64,000 nt of DNA from Plotosus lineatus (Eukaryota; Chordata; Actinopteri; Siluriformes; Plotosidae), in contig CM045735.1 in the NCBI GenBank assembly GCA_024760905.1, positions 6,039,661 to 6,103,660 of the forward strand, in the 5' to 3' direction. A program made the position numbers and the translations under genes. Position 1 is the first letter of the stretch. Every line of letters starts with the position of its first letter. Below, in pieces: positions 1-11,224 of this stretch. The notes below the pieces were generated by a model that was not told the origin of the DNA, did no database searches, and saw only the letters and a program-made list of their open reading frames with translations.

Positions 1-1925
1 AGTCTAGCTTCCACTATTCTTTCCCATAACTTCATCGTATGGCTCATCAACTTTATCCCTCTGTAGTTGTTGCAACTCTGCACGTCTCCCTTGTTCTTAA
101 AAATGGGCACCAGCACACTTCTCCTCCACTCCTCCGGCATCTGCTCACTCTCTAGTACCGTGTTGAATGTTCTTGTCAGAAAATCTACTGCCACCTCTCC
201 TAGACACTTCCATACCTCCACAGGTATATCATCAGGACCAACTGCCTTTCCATTCTTCATCCTCTTCAATGCCCTTCTCACTTCACCCTTACTGATCTTT
301 GCTACATCCTGCTCCTCAATGGTTACCTCTTCTACTCTTTGTTCTCTCTCATTTTCCTCATTCATCAGCTCTTCAAAGTACTCTTTCCATCTTCCCAGCA
401 CACTTCTGTCATTAGTCAATAGAGTTCCCTCTCTGTCCTTTATCAATCTAACTTGCTGCACGTCCTTCCCATCTCTATTTCTCTGCTGTGCCAACCTGTA
501 TAGATCATTTTCTCCCTCTTTACTATCCAACCTATCATACAAGTCATCATATGCCCTCTGTTTGGCCTTAGCCACTGCTACTTTCGCCTTATGCTGTGTC
601 TCCCTGTACTCCTGTTTACTCTCTTCGGTCCTCTCAATGTCCCACTTCTTCTTGGCTAACCTCTTCCTTTGTACACACTCCTGCACTTCCTCATTCCACC
701 ACCAAGTCTCCTTATCTACTTTCCTTCCAGAGGACACACCAAGTACTCTCCTACCTGTGTCCCTGATCACATTTGCTGTGGTTGTCCAGTCATTTGGAAG
801 CCCTTCCTGGCCACCCCAAGCCTGTTTCAACTCCTCTTTGAAGACAACACGACACTCTTCCTTTTTCAGCTTCCACCACCTTGTCTTCTGCTCTGCCTTT
901 GCCTTTTTCACCTTTCTCACCATCAGAGTCATCCTGCACACCACCATCCTATGCTGTTTGGCAACACTCTCACCCACGATGACTTTGCAGTCACTGACTT
1001 CCTTCAAATTACATCGCCTACACAAGATGTAGTCTACCTGTGTGCGCCTACCTCCGCTTTCATAAGTCACCCTATGCTCCTGTTTCTTCTCAAAGAAAGT
1101 ATTCACCACAGCCATTTCCATCCTTTTGCAAAATCTATCAACATCTGTCCTGCTGCGTTCCTGTCCTGGATACCAAGCCTGCCCATCCCTCCCTCGTCCC
1201 CTCGGTCGCCTGCCCCAACATGTCCATTGAAGTCTGGACCTATGACCACTCTTTCACCTCTGGGGTACTCTGCATCACTTCATCTAAGTCACTCCAGAAT
1301 CTCTCCTTCTCTTCTAGCTCACATCCTGCCTGTGGGGCATAAGCACTAACAACATTGAGCATTACACCTTCAATTTCTAACTTGAGATTCATCACTCTGT
1401 CTGACACTCTTTTCACTTTTAGAACATTCCTGACAAACTCCTCCTTCAAGATGACTCCGACTCCATTTCTCTTCCCATCCACACCGTGATAAAATAGCTT
1501 AAACCCTGCTCCTAAGCTTTTAGCTTTGCTACCTTTCCACCTGGTCTCCTGAACACACAGTATGTCCACCTTCCTCCTCTGCATCATGTCAACCAGCTCT
1601 CTACCTTTTCTGTGCATAGTTCCAACATTCAAAGTCCCCACTCTCAGTCCTAGACTCATGCCTTTCCTCTTCTCTCTCTGCCTACGGACACGCCTCCCAC
1701 CTCTCCTTCTTCGACGTCTTCGACCAACAGTAGTCCAATTTCCATCAGCACCCTGTTGATTGACAGCACTGATGGCGGTCGTTGTTAACCCGGGCCTCGA
1801 CCGATCCGGTATGGAGGTAATACTTTTGATTTGCATTTTAAGTAATTGGCATTGGTTTTACGTCGGATGCCCTTCCTGACACAACCCTCTGCATTTCTCC
1901 GGGCTTGGGACCGGCATGAGGGGGA
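1..1925 (-). mobile_element. RTE-type non-LTR retrotransposon, 5' part, degenerate
   Basis: A LINE runs right to left and leaves the window at base 1. The 5' UTR (about 1925-1837) carries the phrase GGTCCCAAGCCCGG and then GGAAGGGCATCCGACG. The ORF opens at 1836 with a basic stretch (GRRRRRRRGGRRVRR). The apurinic endonuclease domain follows, with LRVGTLNVGTM, the ILCVQETRW catalytic motif and SAYAPQ. This CFDP2-like endonuclease is typical of RTE/BovB-clade LINEs. The ORF stops at 1240 (VKEWS-stop), but the expected continuation (GERVVIGPDFNGHVG) reads on in another frame, so a frameshift lies near 1255-1270. Bases 60-1 still encode reverse-transcriptase-type sequence (GIKLMSHTMKLWERIVEARL). 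The clade call comes from remembered motif style, not a search. Confidence 0.8.
1240..1836 (-). pseudogene. RTE LINE endonuclease ORF fragment (198 codons)
   Basis: This is the open part of the LINE ORF. It holds an N-terminal basic linker and about 120 residues of an endonuclease/exonuclease/phosphatase-fold domain. Residues seen include the LNVGTM asparagine and the QETRW glutamate, which in this fold coordinate metal and act in target-site nicking. Reading is lost at the carboxy end by a frameshift just before the GADFN-type catalytic motif, which survives in the neighbouring frame. The ORF is therefore dead as it stands. Confidence 0.7.
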
Positions 1926-1929
1926 GAGA

Positions 1930-2232
1930 CACTGGTTAGTGCCCCCCCCACCTCATGGCTGCATTAATATTACACACTATAATATGACTTGAAATATTAC
2001 TACTGACAATAAACAAAGATAAATCTGCGCAATGATTCACTTAGAACAAATGAACTGGCGCAATTATTGTGCTATTGTGTCTCTAATGCGCACAACTTGT
2101 TCTGTCCGTCTTTAGGATTTGCTTGGTCAATGTTTTGTCGAGTCATTTTTATCCCTATTTAAGGTTAGCCTTTTATGGGATTTTGTGCGTATGACTAACA
2201 ATCTATCTGACCATCCATTTATTTTCTATAGT
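1930..2232. other. Unassigned AT-rich sequence
   Basis: I see no coding potential and no recognisable repeat in this stretch between the LINE and the hAT-like fragment. Confidence 0.4.
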
Positions 2233-2233
2233 A

Positions 2234-2660
2234 CAGGTGTCAAACTCAATGCTCGTGGGTCAAATCCAGCCTGCAAGACCATTTGATGTGACCCGTGAGA
2301 GCTTTCAAATAATATGATTATCGTACATTTTTTGCCTCAACCACTACCATGCAACCTAATTCATCATCAGTCCAATAGATGGCAGCAGCCTATTTCAAGT
2401 AAACAGTAAGTCAGTCATCCATGACTCAAGGATGATTGCGTGCAACCTTGTCGCCTTAGTATTGTCAAAAACCCCAAGTGCATATAGGAAAAGAGCAGAA
2501 ATACCTGAACAAGTTGTTTTGCCATGCAGATTTCATGGTTGCACTTTTAGAATAGATCTTTGAAGAATATCTGGGTTTCTATCACCTTTAAATTTCGTGA
2601 TGTGGCCCTCACTGAACACTTCAGTTCTATACTGTTTGATCGTCAGGGCTGTGCATGAGT
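2234..2660 (+). mobile_element. hAT-like non-autonomous element fragment
   Basis: The left edge reads CAGGTGTCAAACTCAATGC, followed by GTGGGTCAAATCCAGCC and TGATGTGACCCGTGAGAGC. This is the familiar terminal sequence of hAT/Charlie-type MITEs (consensus CAGGTGTCAAACTCAAGGCC). A possible inner right part is GATGTGGCCCTCACTGAAC near 2598. I could not see a clean right terminal repeat, so the end is a guess. Confidence 0.4.
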
Positions 2661-2784
2661 TGGAGAATCATAGCAAATATTGGACGAGAGGGAGGGTAAA
2701 ATCTGGGCACATTGTTCATTTCCCCTTATATCTAGTATATAAGGTCAAATCTACAGGATGTAAGGTCAATTTAGAGTAACATCT

Positions 2785-2872
2785 GCATGCATTTGGACTG
2801 TCCGAGGAAACAGGAGCGTGTGAAGGAAACCCAAGCAGGTGCCTATTTAAACTCTGCACAGAAAGAAAGACA
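2785..2872 (-). repeat. S2 (V-SINE-like) SINE fragment
   Basis: Read on the + strand this is the inverted SINE core: TTTGGACTGTCCGAGGAAAC, GGAAACCCAAGCAGG and AAACTCTGCACAGAAAG. It lacks both the head and the tail. Confidence 0.6.
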
Positions 2873-3062
2873 GTGAGTTTCTGTGGCGTGAAGCAACTTA
2901 GGAGTTCAACTCCTCCTGGATGAGACACCATCACAGGTATACCTTGGCCTTCATACCTTAATTGGTTCCAGGAGAGACGACTTAAGTCGAAAACGACTTA
3001 AATTGACTTAGCTTGTCTCTAGGCTAGCCAACATAGGCTACACCAAATGTACTTATGCAATT

Positions 3063-3079
3063 ATATATAACTATATACA

Positions 3080-3132
<53 letters not shown>
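3063..3132. repeat. (TA)n microsatellite
   Basis: An almost pure TA run of roughly 70 bp ends exactly where the TIR element at 3133 begins. The element probably used a TA here as its target. Confidence 0.9.
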
Positions 3133-3137
<5 letters not shown>

Positions 3138-3579
3138 ATCCCTCGCTACTTCGAGCTTCAGTTTCTGTGGCTTTAGTGCATCCTGGGTTTTTCAAAAATA
3201 TTCATCAAAAAATTTTAAAAAAGGAAATTAAGTAAGAATAGGCGAAAAATTAGGGAAAATGCCACAAAGCAAGGCCAATTATGCAAAAAAAAAAAAAACT
3301 CTTAACACACAAAAAACAAAATAAACCCAAACAAAACTACTTACAATCTATGTGAGGCGTGCGTCTGTATATGTGTGTATTTATATTTTATTTACATCTT
3401 ATGCATTATTTTTGAAGGGTTAATTGTTATTATAAGCATTTATAGCGTTGAATATGTACTGTATTTATTGATATTATATACGAGTACACATATACATGTA
3501 CGTATACTTCAGTCAGGAGGGGTCGATACTACTTCACGGAAATCGGTCGCCATTAATCGTGAAAAGTGAGGGATCCATG
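3133..3579 (+). mobile_element. TIR MITE, copy A (relative of 42487-43012)
   Basis: The left end is CAATGATCCCTCGCTACTTC and the right end is GTGAAAAGTGAGGGATCC, which is inverted to it. The interior GGGAAAATGCCACAAAG and AAGGCCAATTATGCA recurs reverse-complemented in the copy at 42487-43012, so the two belong to one family. The TA-flanked TIRs with CCCTCGCTACTTCG suggest a TcMar-Tigger type. It is non-coding. Confidence 0.65.
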
Positions 3580-3724
3580 TTTACATACATATACAATACT
3601 TAAGTATACAATATATAAGAGATGATTATAATGATGTAAACTTTTTTTTCTCCATATATTTTTTGAAAACTGACAATGCAGCCGTGAGGGTGGGGAGTGG
3701 GGGAGCACAATCCATTGTTCATCC

Positions 3725-3785
3725 TCACACAGGTCCCAAGCCCGGATAAATGCAGAGGGTTGTGTCAGGAAGGGCATCTGACATA
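3725..3785 (+). mobile_element. RTE LINE 5' UTR scrap
   Basis: The run CACAGGTCCCAAGCCCGGAT, then GCAGAGGGTTGTGTCAGG and AAGGGCATC, matches the 5' UTR of the LINE at 1-1925, in the opposite orientation. Only about 60 bp is present. Confidence 0.6.
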
Positions 3786-3985
3786 ATACATTATGTTGTT
3801 ATGTGGATGACCAATATGAACATTTTTGAAAACTGCCATACAATTAAGAATAACTTAACTCGAAACAACTTAAGTCGAGGTATACCTGTATTTTGACTGC
3901 TGGGTGGACAGAGGCACTGTTGGGTGTGCGGAGACCTTGCTCAAAAGTCATAGCACAGCAGGGTTTTAACTGGGATCTGAACCTA

Positions 3986-5595
3986 CAGTGGAATAAAAAA
4001 GTATCTGAACCTTTTGTAATTTCTCACATTTCTGCATAAAATCACCATCAAATATGATCTGATCTTTGTCAAAATCACACAGATGAAAAAACAGTGTCTG
4101 CTTTAACTAAAACCACCCAAACATTTATAGGTTTTCATATTTTAATGAGGTTAGCATGCAAACAATGACAGAAGGAGGAGGAATAAGTAACTAAACCCTC
4201 TGCCTAAGGAGACTTAAAGAGAAATTGAAACCAATTTTTACCAAACAATTGAAGTCAGGTGTGTGCCCAATCACTGATGAGTGGCTTAAAGCTGCCCTGC
4301 CCACTATAAAACACACACCTGGTAAGAATTGTCTTGAGGAGACACATTGTCTCATGTGCACCATGGCTCGCTCAAAAGAGCTGTCTGAAGACCTGCGATC
4401 AAGAATTGTTGATTTGTATAAAGCTGGGAAAGGATACAAAACCATCTCTAAAAGTCTGGATGTTCATCAATCGACAGTCAGAGAAGTTGTCGACAAATGG
4501 AGAGAGTTTGGCACTGTTGCTTCTCTCCCAAGGAGTGGCCGTCCACCAAAGATGACACCAAGAGTTCAGCGCAGAATACTCATAGAGGTAAAAAAAAAAA
4601 ACCCTAGAGTGTCTGCTAAAGACTTACAGAAATCACTGGCACAGTCCAATATCTCTGTGCACACATCAACTATATGTAAAACAATGGCCAAGAATGGTGT
4701 TCATGGGAGGACTACCAAGGAGGAAGCCACTGCTGTCTAAAAAACATTGTTGCTCGTTTAATGTTTGCAAAAAGGCACTTGGACACTCTACAGAAGTTTT
4801 GGCAAAATATTTTGTGGACTGATGAAACCAAAGTTGAATTGTTTGGGAGGAACACACAGCGTCATGTGAAAAATGGAACAGCTCACCAACATCAACACCT
4901 CATCCCCACCGTGAAGCATAGTGGTGCATCATGGTTTGGAGCTGTTTTGGTGCCTCGGGGCCTGGACATCTTGCAATCATTAATGGAAAAATGAATTCAA
5001 AAGTTTATCAGGATGTTTTGCAGGAAAACCTGAGGCCGTCTGTCAGACAGCTGAAGCTAAAAGGAGGATGGATGCTGTAACAAGACAATGATCCAAAACA
5101 CAGAAGTAAATCAACTTCAGAATGGTTTCAGAAGAACAAAATACACGTTCTGGAGTGGCCAAGTCAAAGTCCAGACTTGAACCCCATTGAGATGCTGTGG
5201 CATGACCTCAAGACAGCGATTCATGCCAGACATCCCAGGAATCTGACTGAACTACAGCAGTTTTGTAAAGAAGAATGGGCCAAAATTAGTCCTGATCGAT
5301 GTGCCAAACTGATCTGCAGCTACAGGAAGTGTCTGGTTGAAGTTATTGCTGCCAAAGGGGGGGCACAAAATATTAAATGTGATGGTTCAGTTACTTATTC
5401 CTCCCCCTTCTGTCATTGTTTGCGTGCTATCCTCATTAAAATATGAAAACCTATAAATGTTTGGGTGGTTTTAGTTAAAGCAGACACTGTTTTTTCATCT
5501 GTGTGATTTTGACAAAGATCAGATCACATTTGATGGTGGTTTTATGCAGAAATGTGAGAAATTCCAAAAGGTTCAGATACTTTTTCATACCACTG
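3986..5595 (+). mobile_element. Tc1-like transposon, full length, inactive
   Basis: The element is flanked by TA at 3984-3985 and 5596-5597. The termini are CAGTGGAATAAAAAAGTATC and its inverse ending ...CCACTG. The terminal inverted repeats are about 210 bp long (3986-4196 and 5385-5595) and nearly identical; both contain GGTTTTCATATTTTAATGAG or its inverse. This long-TIR Tc1 architecture holds one transposase gene, which is broken. The high arm identity suggests a fairly recent insertion. Confidence 0.9.
4364..5446 (+). pseudogene. Tc1 transposase, inactivated
   Basis: Tc1/mariner transposases cut and paste DNA through an N-terminal paired-like HTH domain and a DD34E catalytic core. The ATG at 4364 opens MARSKELSEDLRSRIVDLYK, followed by the DNA-binding region with GRPPKM. 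The first catalytic Asp sits in WTDETKVELFG (about 4817-4850). The second sits in QDNDPKH (about 5083). The Glu sits in LNPIEMLWHDLK (about 5177). A stop interrupts the frame at 4738-4740, another lies at about 4992, and a stop also replaces the codon before QDNDPKH. The gene cannot make a full protein. Confidence 0.85.
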
Positions 5596-5699
5596 TATGT
5601 CCTCTCAGTCAGGGGCCTAGTACCCTCACCAATGAACCACAGAAACGTCCCAGCTGAAAGCCACACTCTGACCGGGCACCCAATTGCTATCAGGTAACA

Positions 5700-6885
5700 G
5701 TGACCCACTACAGGACCACAACATCAGCATTACTTGAAATCTCTGTAATTCTAGTGGGCTATTTCTTGCTTTTAAAAATATGCATAAGATTCAACCTTGT
5801 ATTTGCTTCTATATATAATATATCATCGTTTCCGACATTACCACAGAGCTCTTTGCTTGTCGAAGAGGCCAAACCACTATAATGTAATAGACGGCTGATG
5901 CAATTACTAACTGAGCTCTGTAATCCATGACCCCTGGTCCCCACCCCCACCCCTCCATAATTCAGCAAAAAAAACAAAAAAAACCCCACAAAATTATTTC
6001 TTTTATTACTGTACACAATCCTTTTAATCATCCGGGCTCTCGGGAATCTGCTTTGATCATGCGCGAATCTTGTGGGATTTATCAAACAAACATTTGTGCA
6101 TGTGCGGTGTTTTAATAGTTCCTGCACAACATGCATTGCGGGAATAAAACAAGTAAGAAAGTAATTGCAACCAAGTTTGTAGTCTATGTTCAAATCAAAA
6201 GATAAACTGGTTCATGTGCACCAAAATTTAAAAAAAGATAATACTAAAAGATTATTTGCACCTTGCTGCCATTATGATATAAAAGATAGAGTGCAAGCCC
6301 CCACCAGGGTGCATTTACAGTACATAACAAGCGATAAATTAGGGGCTTTTACAGCAGCGGTAAAACAATGAAATGCCCATGAGGGTACCTTTCTCGAGTA
6401 GAGTCTGGGTGCTCATACGCTATTCATATGAGCGAGGAAACATGATTACATGTCTGAATAGATGCCATTCTGATCGAGAAAAGTGATGGAATACCGACAG
6501 GTTTCCCACCATGTGAGAAAATAAGCAGTGCCCTCTAGGTGGATTAAAATATCCTGTCTTGGGGGCTACACTGCAGGTAAGTCGTGTTTATTTATTTATT
6601 TATATAGCACCTGCCCCTGAGGCAGTATGCCTTCATCCCCCTTTTATATATTTTGCATCATTAATAACAAACTGTTTAAGTTTTTTTGGTAAAATTTGAG
6701 GCAATGCCTACATACTATATATGGTTATTTGCGGTCATGTCTTTAATAAAATGAGCATTAATAGGGATGTGTATCATGACTATGGGTTATTTATTAATCG
6801 TGTTCACTTATCTATTCCTAATTATTTTGTTATTTTGAGAATACATTATTTATTCATTGCTTCATGTATAAACAGGTTAATCTGA
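5700..6885. other. No recognisable gene or repeat
   Basis: This is AT-rich sequence with short A-runs. ORFs here are short and resemble nothing I recognise. Confidence 0.4.
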
Positions 6886-6978
6886 GTAGGATTTCAGGGA
6901 GGTGGGAGCCTGTCTCAGCCAACTCTGCATGAAAGCAGGGTACAACCTGAGAAGTTGGCAGACTATCATAGGGCTAAC

Positions 6979-7019
6979 ACACGCATACACACACACACAC
7001 ACACACACACACCTGCATG

Positions 7020-7074
<55 letters not shown>

Positions 7075-7148
7075 GCATGCATACACACACACACACACAC
7101 ACACGCATACACACCGCACGCATACACACACACACACGCACACGCACA

Positions 7149-7209
<61 letters not shown>

Positions 7210-7244
7210 GCATACATACACACACACACACACACACACACCTG

Positions 7245-7287
<43 letters not shown>
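6979..7287. repeat. (AC)n microsatellite with CACCTGCATGCATA interruptions
   Basis: This is about 310 bp of AC dinucleotides. The interruption CACCTGCATGCATACAC occurs near 7010 and 7070, and the related CACCTGCATACA near 7207 and 7240. The pattern indicates higher-order duplication of AC blocks. Long ORFs across it are artefacts of the repeat. Confidence 0.95.
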
Positions 7288-7370
7288 CACCACCCACTTA
7301 CTTACTCACTCGCTCGCCGACACTGGACACAGGTGGGCTCCACCATGAACAGCTCATCAAACCACCAGAG

Positions 7371-7373
7371 AGC

Positions 7374-7422
<49 letters not shown>
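7371..7422. repeat. (AC)n microsatellite
   Basis: A pure AC run of about 50 bp inside the second S2 remnant. Confidence 0.95.
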
Positions 7423-7426
<4 letters not shown>

Positions 7427-7564
7427 GGACAATTTGGAACAGCCTTTTAGCCTAAAGTGCATGTCTTTAGATTGTGTTTACTGTCACACAGGGTGCAGTA
7501 TACTGACAGGCCTACAACAGTGTGAAAGGCAAAGTATGTTGGGCTTTTTCTACCCAAGCCTAAC

Positions 7565-7838
7565 GGCTTATCAGGGCGGTGCTTAGCCCCGGTTTCTGTA
7601 GCGTGAAGCTACCAGGAGTTCAACTCCTCCTGGAAGGGACACTAGTCCATCGCAGGTTACCTTCCCAGTATATTTTTACTGGTGCCCATTTATACTGCTG
7701 GGTGAACAGAGGCACACTTGTGGTTAGGACCTTGCCCAGGGGTCTTAGCACAGTGGGGGTCTAACTGGGATTCAAACACACAACCTCCTGATCATGAGCG
7801 CCACACCCTAACCACTAACCACTACACCATCGTCCCCA
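7565..7838 (-). repeat. S1 tRNA-derived SINE, complete copy
   Basis: Read on the - strand, the head carries a pol III A-box-like TAGTGGTTAGTGGTTAGG (about 7825-7808) and a B-box-like GTGTTTGAATCCC (about 7780-7768). The body holds TAAGACCCCTGGGCAAGG and the tail GGAGGAGTTGAACTCC. It is the best reference copy of this family in the window and serves to decode the split copy at 2873-5650. Confidence 0.75.
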
Positions 7839-8169
7839 CACAACCCACACAGCAGTGTAAATATATTTAAATATGTTTCCCCGCTTCACCCCCCCCCCAA
7901 GCAGGCAATGCTAATTTAATTAGTTACATTATTAATGTATTTAATTTTATACTCCTTATCTGTAAGTTTTTGTGTTTCTCGAAAGATATGCTGTAGTTGT
8001 TTTGTGTAAGATTCTTTTTGACTATTTCTGTACGTGTGTGGGAGTTCATACTGTCTGCTGCAAAATAAATCTAAATAAAAGCTGAACGTACTGAGGCTTC
8101 GTTTCTTTTGGAAGGATGAGTGCAGTGCTACGCTCTGATTGAAGTGTAAGACAGAAGAAGATATTTAAA

Positions 8170-8372
8170 TAGCAGATATTCTGAAGCTTAACTCCTCCTC
8201 CTACTGCTGTTTTTCCCTCGACTACTGCTCCTCCGTCTGCTTCCCTTGTTGCTCCTCCCCCTTCTCTTCTTGTTTCTCCTGATCCTCCTCCTTGTCCTTC
8301 TCTTGCTACACCTCCTTGTCCTTGTCTTTCTGTTGTTCCTCCTCCTGCTGTTCCTCCTTCCACTAGAGGGCA
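8170..8372. repeat. Pyrimidine-rich imperfect (TCC/TCT)n tract
   Basis: About 200 bp of CTCCTCCTT-like sequence lies on the + strand. It produces long leucine-rich or arginine-rich spurious ORFs on the two strands. Confidence 0.8.
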
Positions 8373-8469
8373 CTTCATCTCATTTTCTCACACAGCAGGA
8401 ACTGAATAGGGTATTCCATCATGTTTCTTTATCAGAATGGCCTCCATTAAGACATTTTATCTCGAGTGT

Positions 8470-8618
8470 AATCCGGAGTGTCTGGATGAACCTCATGCAA
8501 GTACGAGGGAATATGCAAACTTCACACAGAAATGCCACTGCTGAGCTCAGGAGTCTAACCCAGGACCCTCATGTTGTGAAGCAGATGTGCTACTCACTAC
8601 GTCACTGAGTTGCCATAC
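8470..8618 (-). repeat. S2 SINE fragment
   Basis: Inverted SINE core and head: CAAACTTCACACAGAAATGC, CTAACCCAGGACCCTCATG and CTACTCACTACGTCACTGAG. An A-run follows at 8622. Confidence 0.6.
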
Positions 8619-8639
8619 ACTAAAAAAAAAAAAAAAAAC

Positions 8640-9285
8640 ACTCGCGCAAGGTGAGATGGGTGTTAGTAACCATGATAAACCACAAGTGTCTATCATTTTC
8701 ATCCAAGCATTATCCACTCGGAATAATATGTATCAATCCAATAATAGAGGCCCAATCAGTGTACTGTATATAGTAGTATATGCTAATTTCGATTATCCAG
8801 AGATAGCAAACCAATCAGATTGCGCCATTTCCTTGTAATGTGTACTTAGAGTTTGCTGTTTCATTACACCCTGCAGTTTTCTTCGTGATAGAGAATCTGA
8901 AGAAATAATCAACATTCTTATCTATCTTCAGTCCAAAGTTCTATATATCAGTAAGAGCACCAGGTATCAGAGACCCGGAATGATCTGTAAGATTTGTGAA
9001 TTTATTCATGTGTATAATTCAACTATTTATTCAGGACAATAAATGCCATGTTGTTGATATTACAAGTCTCGCTCTCACACAAAATGTGTTATTTTTATGG
9101 GACTTTGATTACAGTACACGGAATAAACCTGGAATTATTTTGCTATCAGTCAAAATAATTCCCTAAAATAACCGTCACATTTATGTGGTCGTGGTGTTCT
9201 GCAAAGAGCTAAAACGAAATTACAAATCGGCTTTTAGTGACAGAGAAGTGCATGTGAAGGTGATAATGTGGGGGAGGAGAAGTGA
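8640..9285. other. No recognisable gene or repeat
   Basis: AT-rich sequence without convincing coding potential. Confidence 0.4.
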
Positions 9286-9287
9286 AA

Positions 9288-9346
9288 ATTGGATAGAGAG
9301 GCACAACAACAGAGAGATAGAGAAAAAGAGAGAGAGAGTGAGAGAG

Positions 9347-9385
<39 letters not shown>

Positions 9386-9387
9386 GC

Positions 9388-9422
<35 letters not shown>

Positions 9423-9426
9423 CGAG

Positions 9427-9462
<36 letters not shown>

Positions 9463-9580
9463 TGAGTGAGAGAGACAGAGACAGAGAGAAAAAGAATTAG
9501 AGAGAGAGAGACGGGGGGTGGTTGATAGAGAGAGGGAGAGGGAGAGAGTGCGAGAGAATCAGAGCCAGAGAGCCATAGAG

Positions 9581-9620
<40 letters not shown>

Positions 9621-9723
9621 AGAGAGAGAGAAGGAGAATTAGTTAGAGACGGGAGGGTGCCAGAGAGAGGGAGCGCGAGAGAGCGTAAGAGGGAATCAGA
9701 GCCAGAGAGAGAGAGAGAGAGAG

Positions 9724-9783
<60 letters not shown>

Positions 9784-9900
9784 TGAGAGAGACAGAGAGA
9801 AAAAGAATTAGAGAGAGAGAGAGAGAGAGAGAAACAGTGAGGGGGTTGATAGAGAGAGGGAGCGGGAGAGAGTGCAAGAGAATCAGCACCAGAGAGCCAT

Positions 9901-9953
<53 letters not shown>

Positions 9954-10095
9954 AAGAGAGAGAGAGAAAGAGAATTAGAGAGAGAGACAGGGGGTGCCAG
10001 AGAGAGGGAGCGCGAGAGAGAGTGAGAGGGAATCAGAGCCAGAGAGAGAGAGAGAGAGAGAGCGAGACAGACAGAGAGACAGAGCAAAAGAGAGA

Positions 10096-10138
<43 letters not shown>

Positions 10139-10162
10139 AGAGACAGAGTGAAAGAGAGAGTG

Positions 10163-10249
<87 letters not shown>

Positions 10250-10318
10250 GAGAAAGAGGGAGAGAGAGAGAGAGAGACAGTGCCACAGAGCAAGAGAGAG
10301 AGAGAGAGAGAGAGAGAT
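9288..10318. repeat. ~1 kb compound (GA)n/(GT)n/(TA)n satellite-like array
   Basis: This is a purine-rich array of GAGA blocks. (GT)n sits at 9430-9460 and 9727-9780, and a pure (TA)n at 10165-10208. Semi-unique motifs recur every few hundred bases (AGAATCAGAGCCAGAGAG, AAAGAATTAGAGAGAG, GGTGCCAGAGAGAGGGAGCG), so longer segments were duplicated, not only dinucleotides. It is complementary in composition to 12835-13675. Confidence 0.95.
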
Positions 10319-10654
10319 GACAATCTGAATATTGTTCTAAATGTCAGATAAACAGAAATTCCGAAATGTTGTCACCCATAAGCGAAAGACAGAATTTTTG
10401 CTTTTCACTCATATGCACAGCAAGCTCTTTGTTCTCCGTTCCACGTTCCTGCCGACTGGAGGTGTGATTTACTCTCAGAGAACTTGTTTTGATGGCAAAC
10501 ACTGTTCACTGTGATAAGTGAGCCAACTATAAAAATCAATCGATACTAGATAGTAGGTATAAAGTATTTTGTTCTTTACCCTGTCAGCGGCCACAGGTTG
10601 GTTGGACTAGTCGGTTGACAATATTTAAAGCCTAGCTTACTCCTACTAGAGAAG

Positions 10655-10687
10655 AAGAAGAAGAAGAAGAAGAAGAAGAAGAAGAAG
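10655..10687. repeat. (GAA)n microsatellite between a short direct repeat
   Basis: AGAAG repeats are bounded on both sides by the same 18-base phrase AGCTTACTCCTACTAGAG (about 10631-10648 and 10685-10702). Confidence 0.85.
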
Positions 10688-10950
10688 CTTACTCCTACTA
10701 GAGTTGCAGGACGGCGGGAACTTATCACCCACAGCCAGTCACACCACACTGACACCGAAAGGAAATTTGTCGCAGCAAATTAGCTTAATGTGCCTATCTT
10801 TGTACTGTGGGATGAAACTGGAGTACCAGGAGGAAACCCATGCACACGGAATACAGGGCGAACATGTAAACTCTACACAGAAACACCTAAGCCTGGGATA
10901 CAAACCCAAAAGTGGACATGCTAACCGCTATTCCGGTCCATACGAGAGAT
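10685..10950 (-). repeat. S2 SINE copy
   Basis: Inverted order: tail TCCTACTAGAGTTGCAGG, AATTAGCTTAATGTGCC, core TGGAGTACCAGGAGGAAACC, GTAAACTCTACACAGAAAC, and a degenerate head near 10920. Confidence 0.7.
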
Positions 10951-11224
10951 AGCACTACATTCCAGGGTTATTTAATATGTCCGGGAAGTGAAAGGGCCCC
11001 TTTAATAAGGGCCACATTGTAATGCCTGGGTCTATTCACCTTGAAAGTGGCAGGTCTACATGTGAGGAGCGAAGGCTAGAACGTCCGATTTGATCCCACA
11101 GAGGAGCTAATGTAGCACCAACCGCTGAAACTGGCTATGATGGAAACAAGTCAGATGTATGGCGCTGCCTACCCTCAGACCAGTCTAGTGGTGTTCATGC
11201 TATACCTGATCAGGTTGTATGCTT

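Larger units (their letters stand above)
2934..3888 (+). mobile_element. Tigger-like (pogo) non-autonomous DNA transposon, itself interrupted
   Basis: The left end CAGGTATACCTTGGCC and the right end TCGAGGTATACCTG are inverted and are followed by TA at 3889-3890. Inner arms repeat ACTTAAGTCGA in both orientations (near 2979 and 3868). The CAGG-ATACCTCG terminus and TA target are typical of Tigger/pogo elements. Inside lie a (TA)n tract, a second TIR element (3133-3579) and an RTE LINE 5' scrap (3725-3785). No transposase is left. Confidence 0.65.
2873..5650 (-). mobile_element. S1 tRNA-derived SINE split by two later insertions
   Basis: The SINE is in three pieces that align in order with the uninterrupted copy at 7565-7838. 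Piece one (2875-2933) holds GAGTTCAACTCCTCCTGGA. A Tigger-like element interrupts it. Piece two (3891-3985) holds CTGCTGGGTGGACAGAGGCA and TTTTAACTGGGATCTGAACC. A Tc1 then interrupts it at a TA. Piece three (5598-5650) holds the degenerate tRNA-like head. The order shows that the SINE is older than both DNA transposons. Confidence 0.7.
6887..7465 (-). repeat. Two S2 SINE remnants enlarged by (AC)n arrays
   Basis: The first copy starts GGAGCCTGTCTCAGCCAACT (6905) and reaches GGGCTAACAC, where an AC array begins. A second copy has CATGAACAGCTCATCAAACC then GAGCAACAC (7343-7380) and a second AC array. It then continues CTAGGGACAATTTGGAACAG to about 7465. In both copies the array starts at the same SINE position (ggccaacac). 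Confidence 0.7.

Noticed and set aside
67..1032. 321-codon + strand ORF rich in Ser, Leu, Phe
   Set aside because: It is antisense to the RTE LINE reverse-transcriptase region on the - strand.
6877..7586. Histidine/threonine and cysteine/valine repeat ORFs on both strands
   Set aside because: They are translations of (AC)n arrays.
9497..10323. Long Leu/Ser and Arg/Glu repeat ORFs
   Set aside because: They are translations of the (GA)n array; the same applies to 12790-13770 in the (TC)n array.
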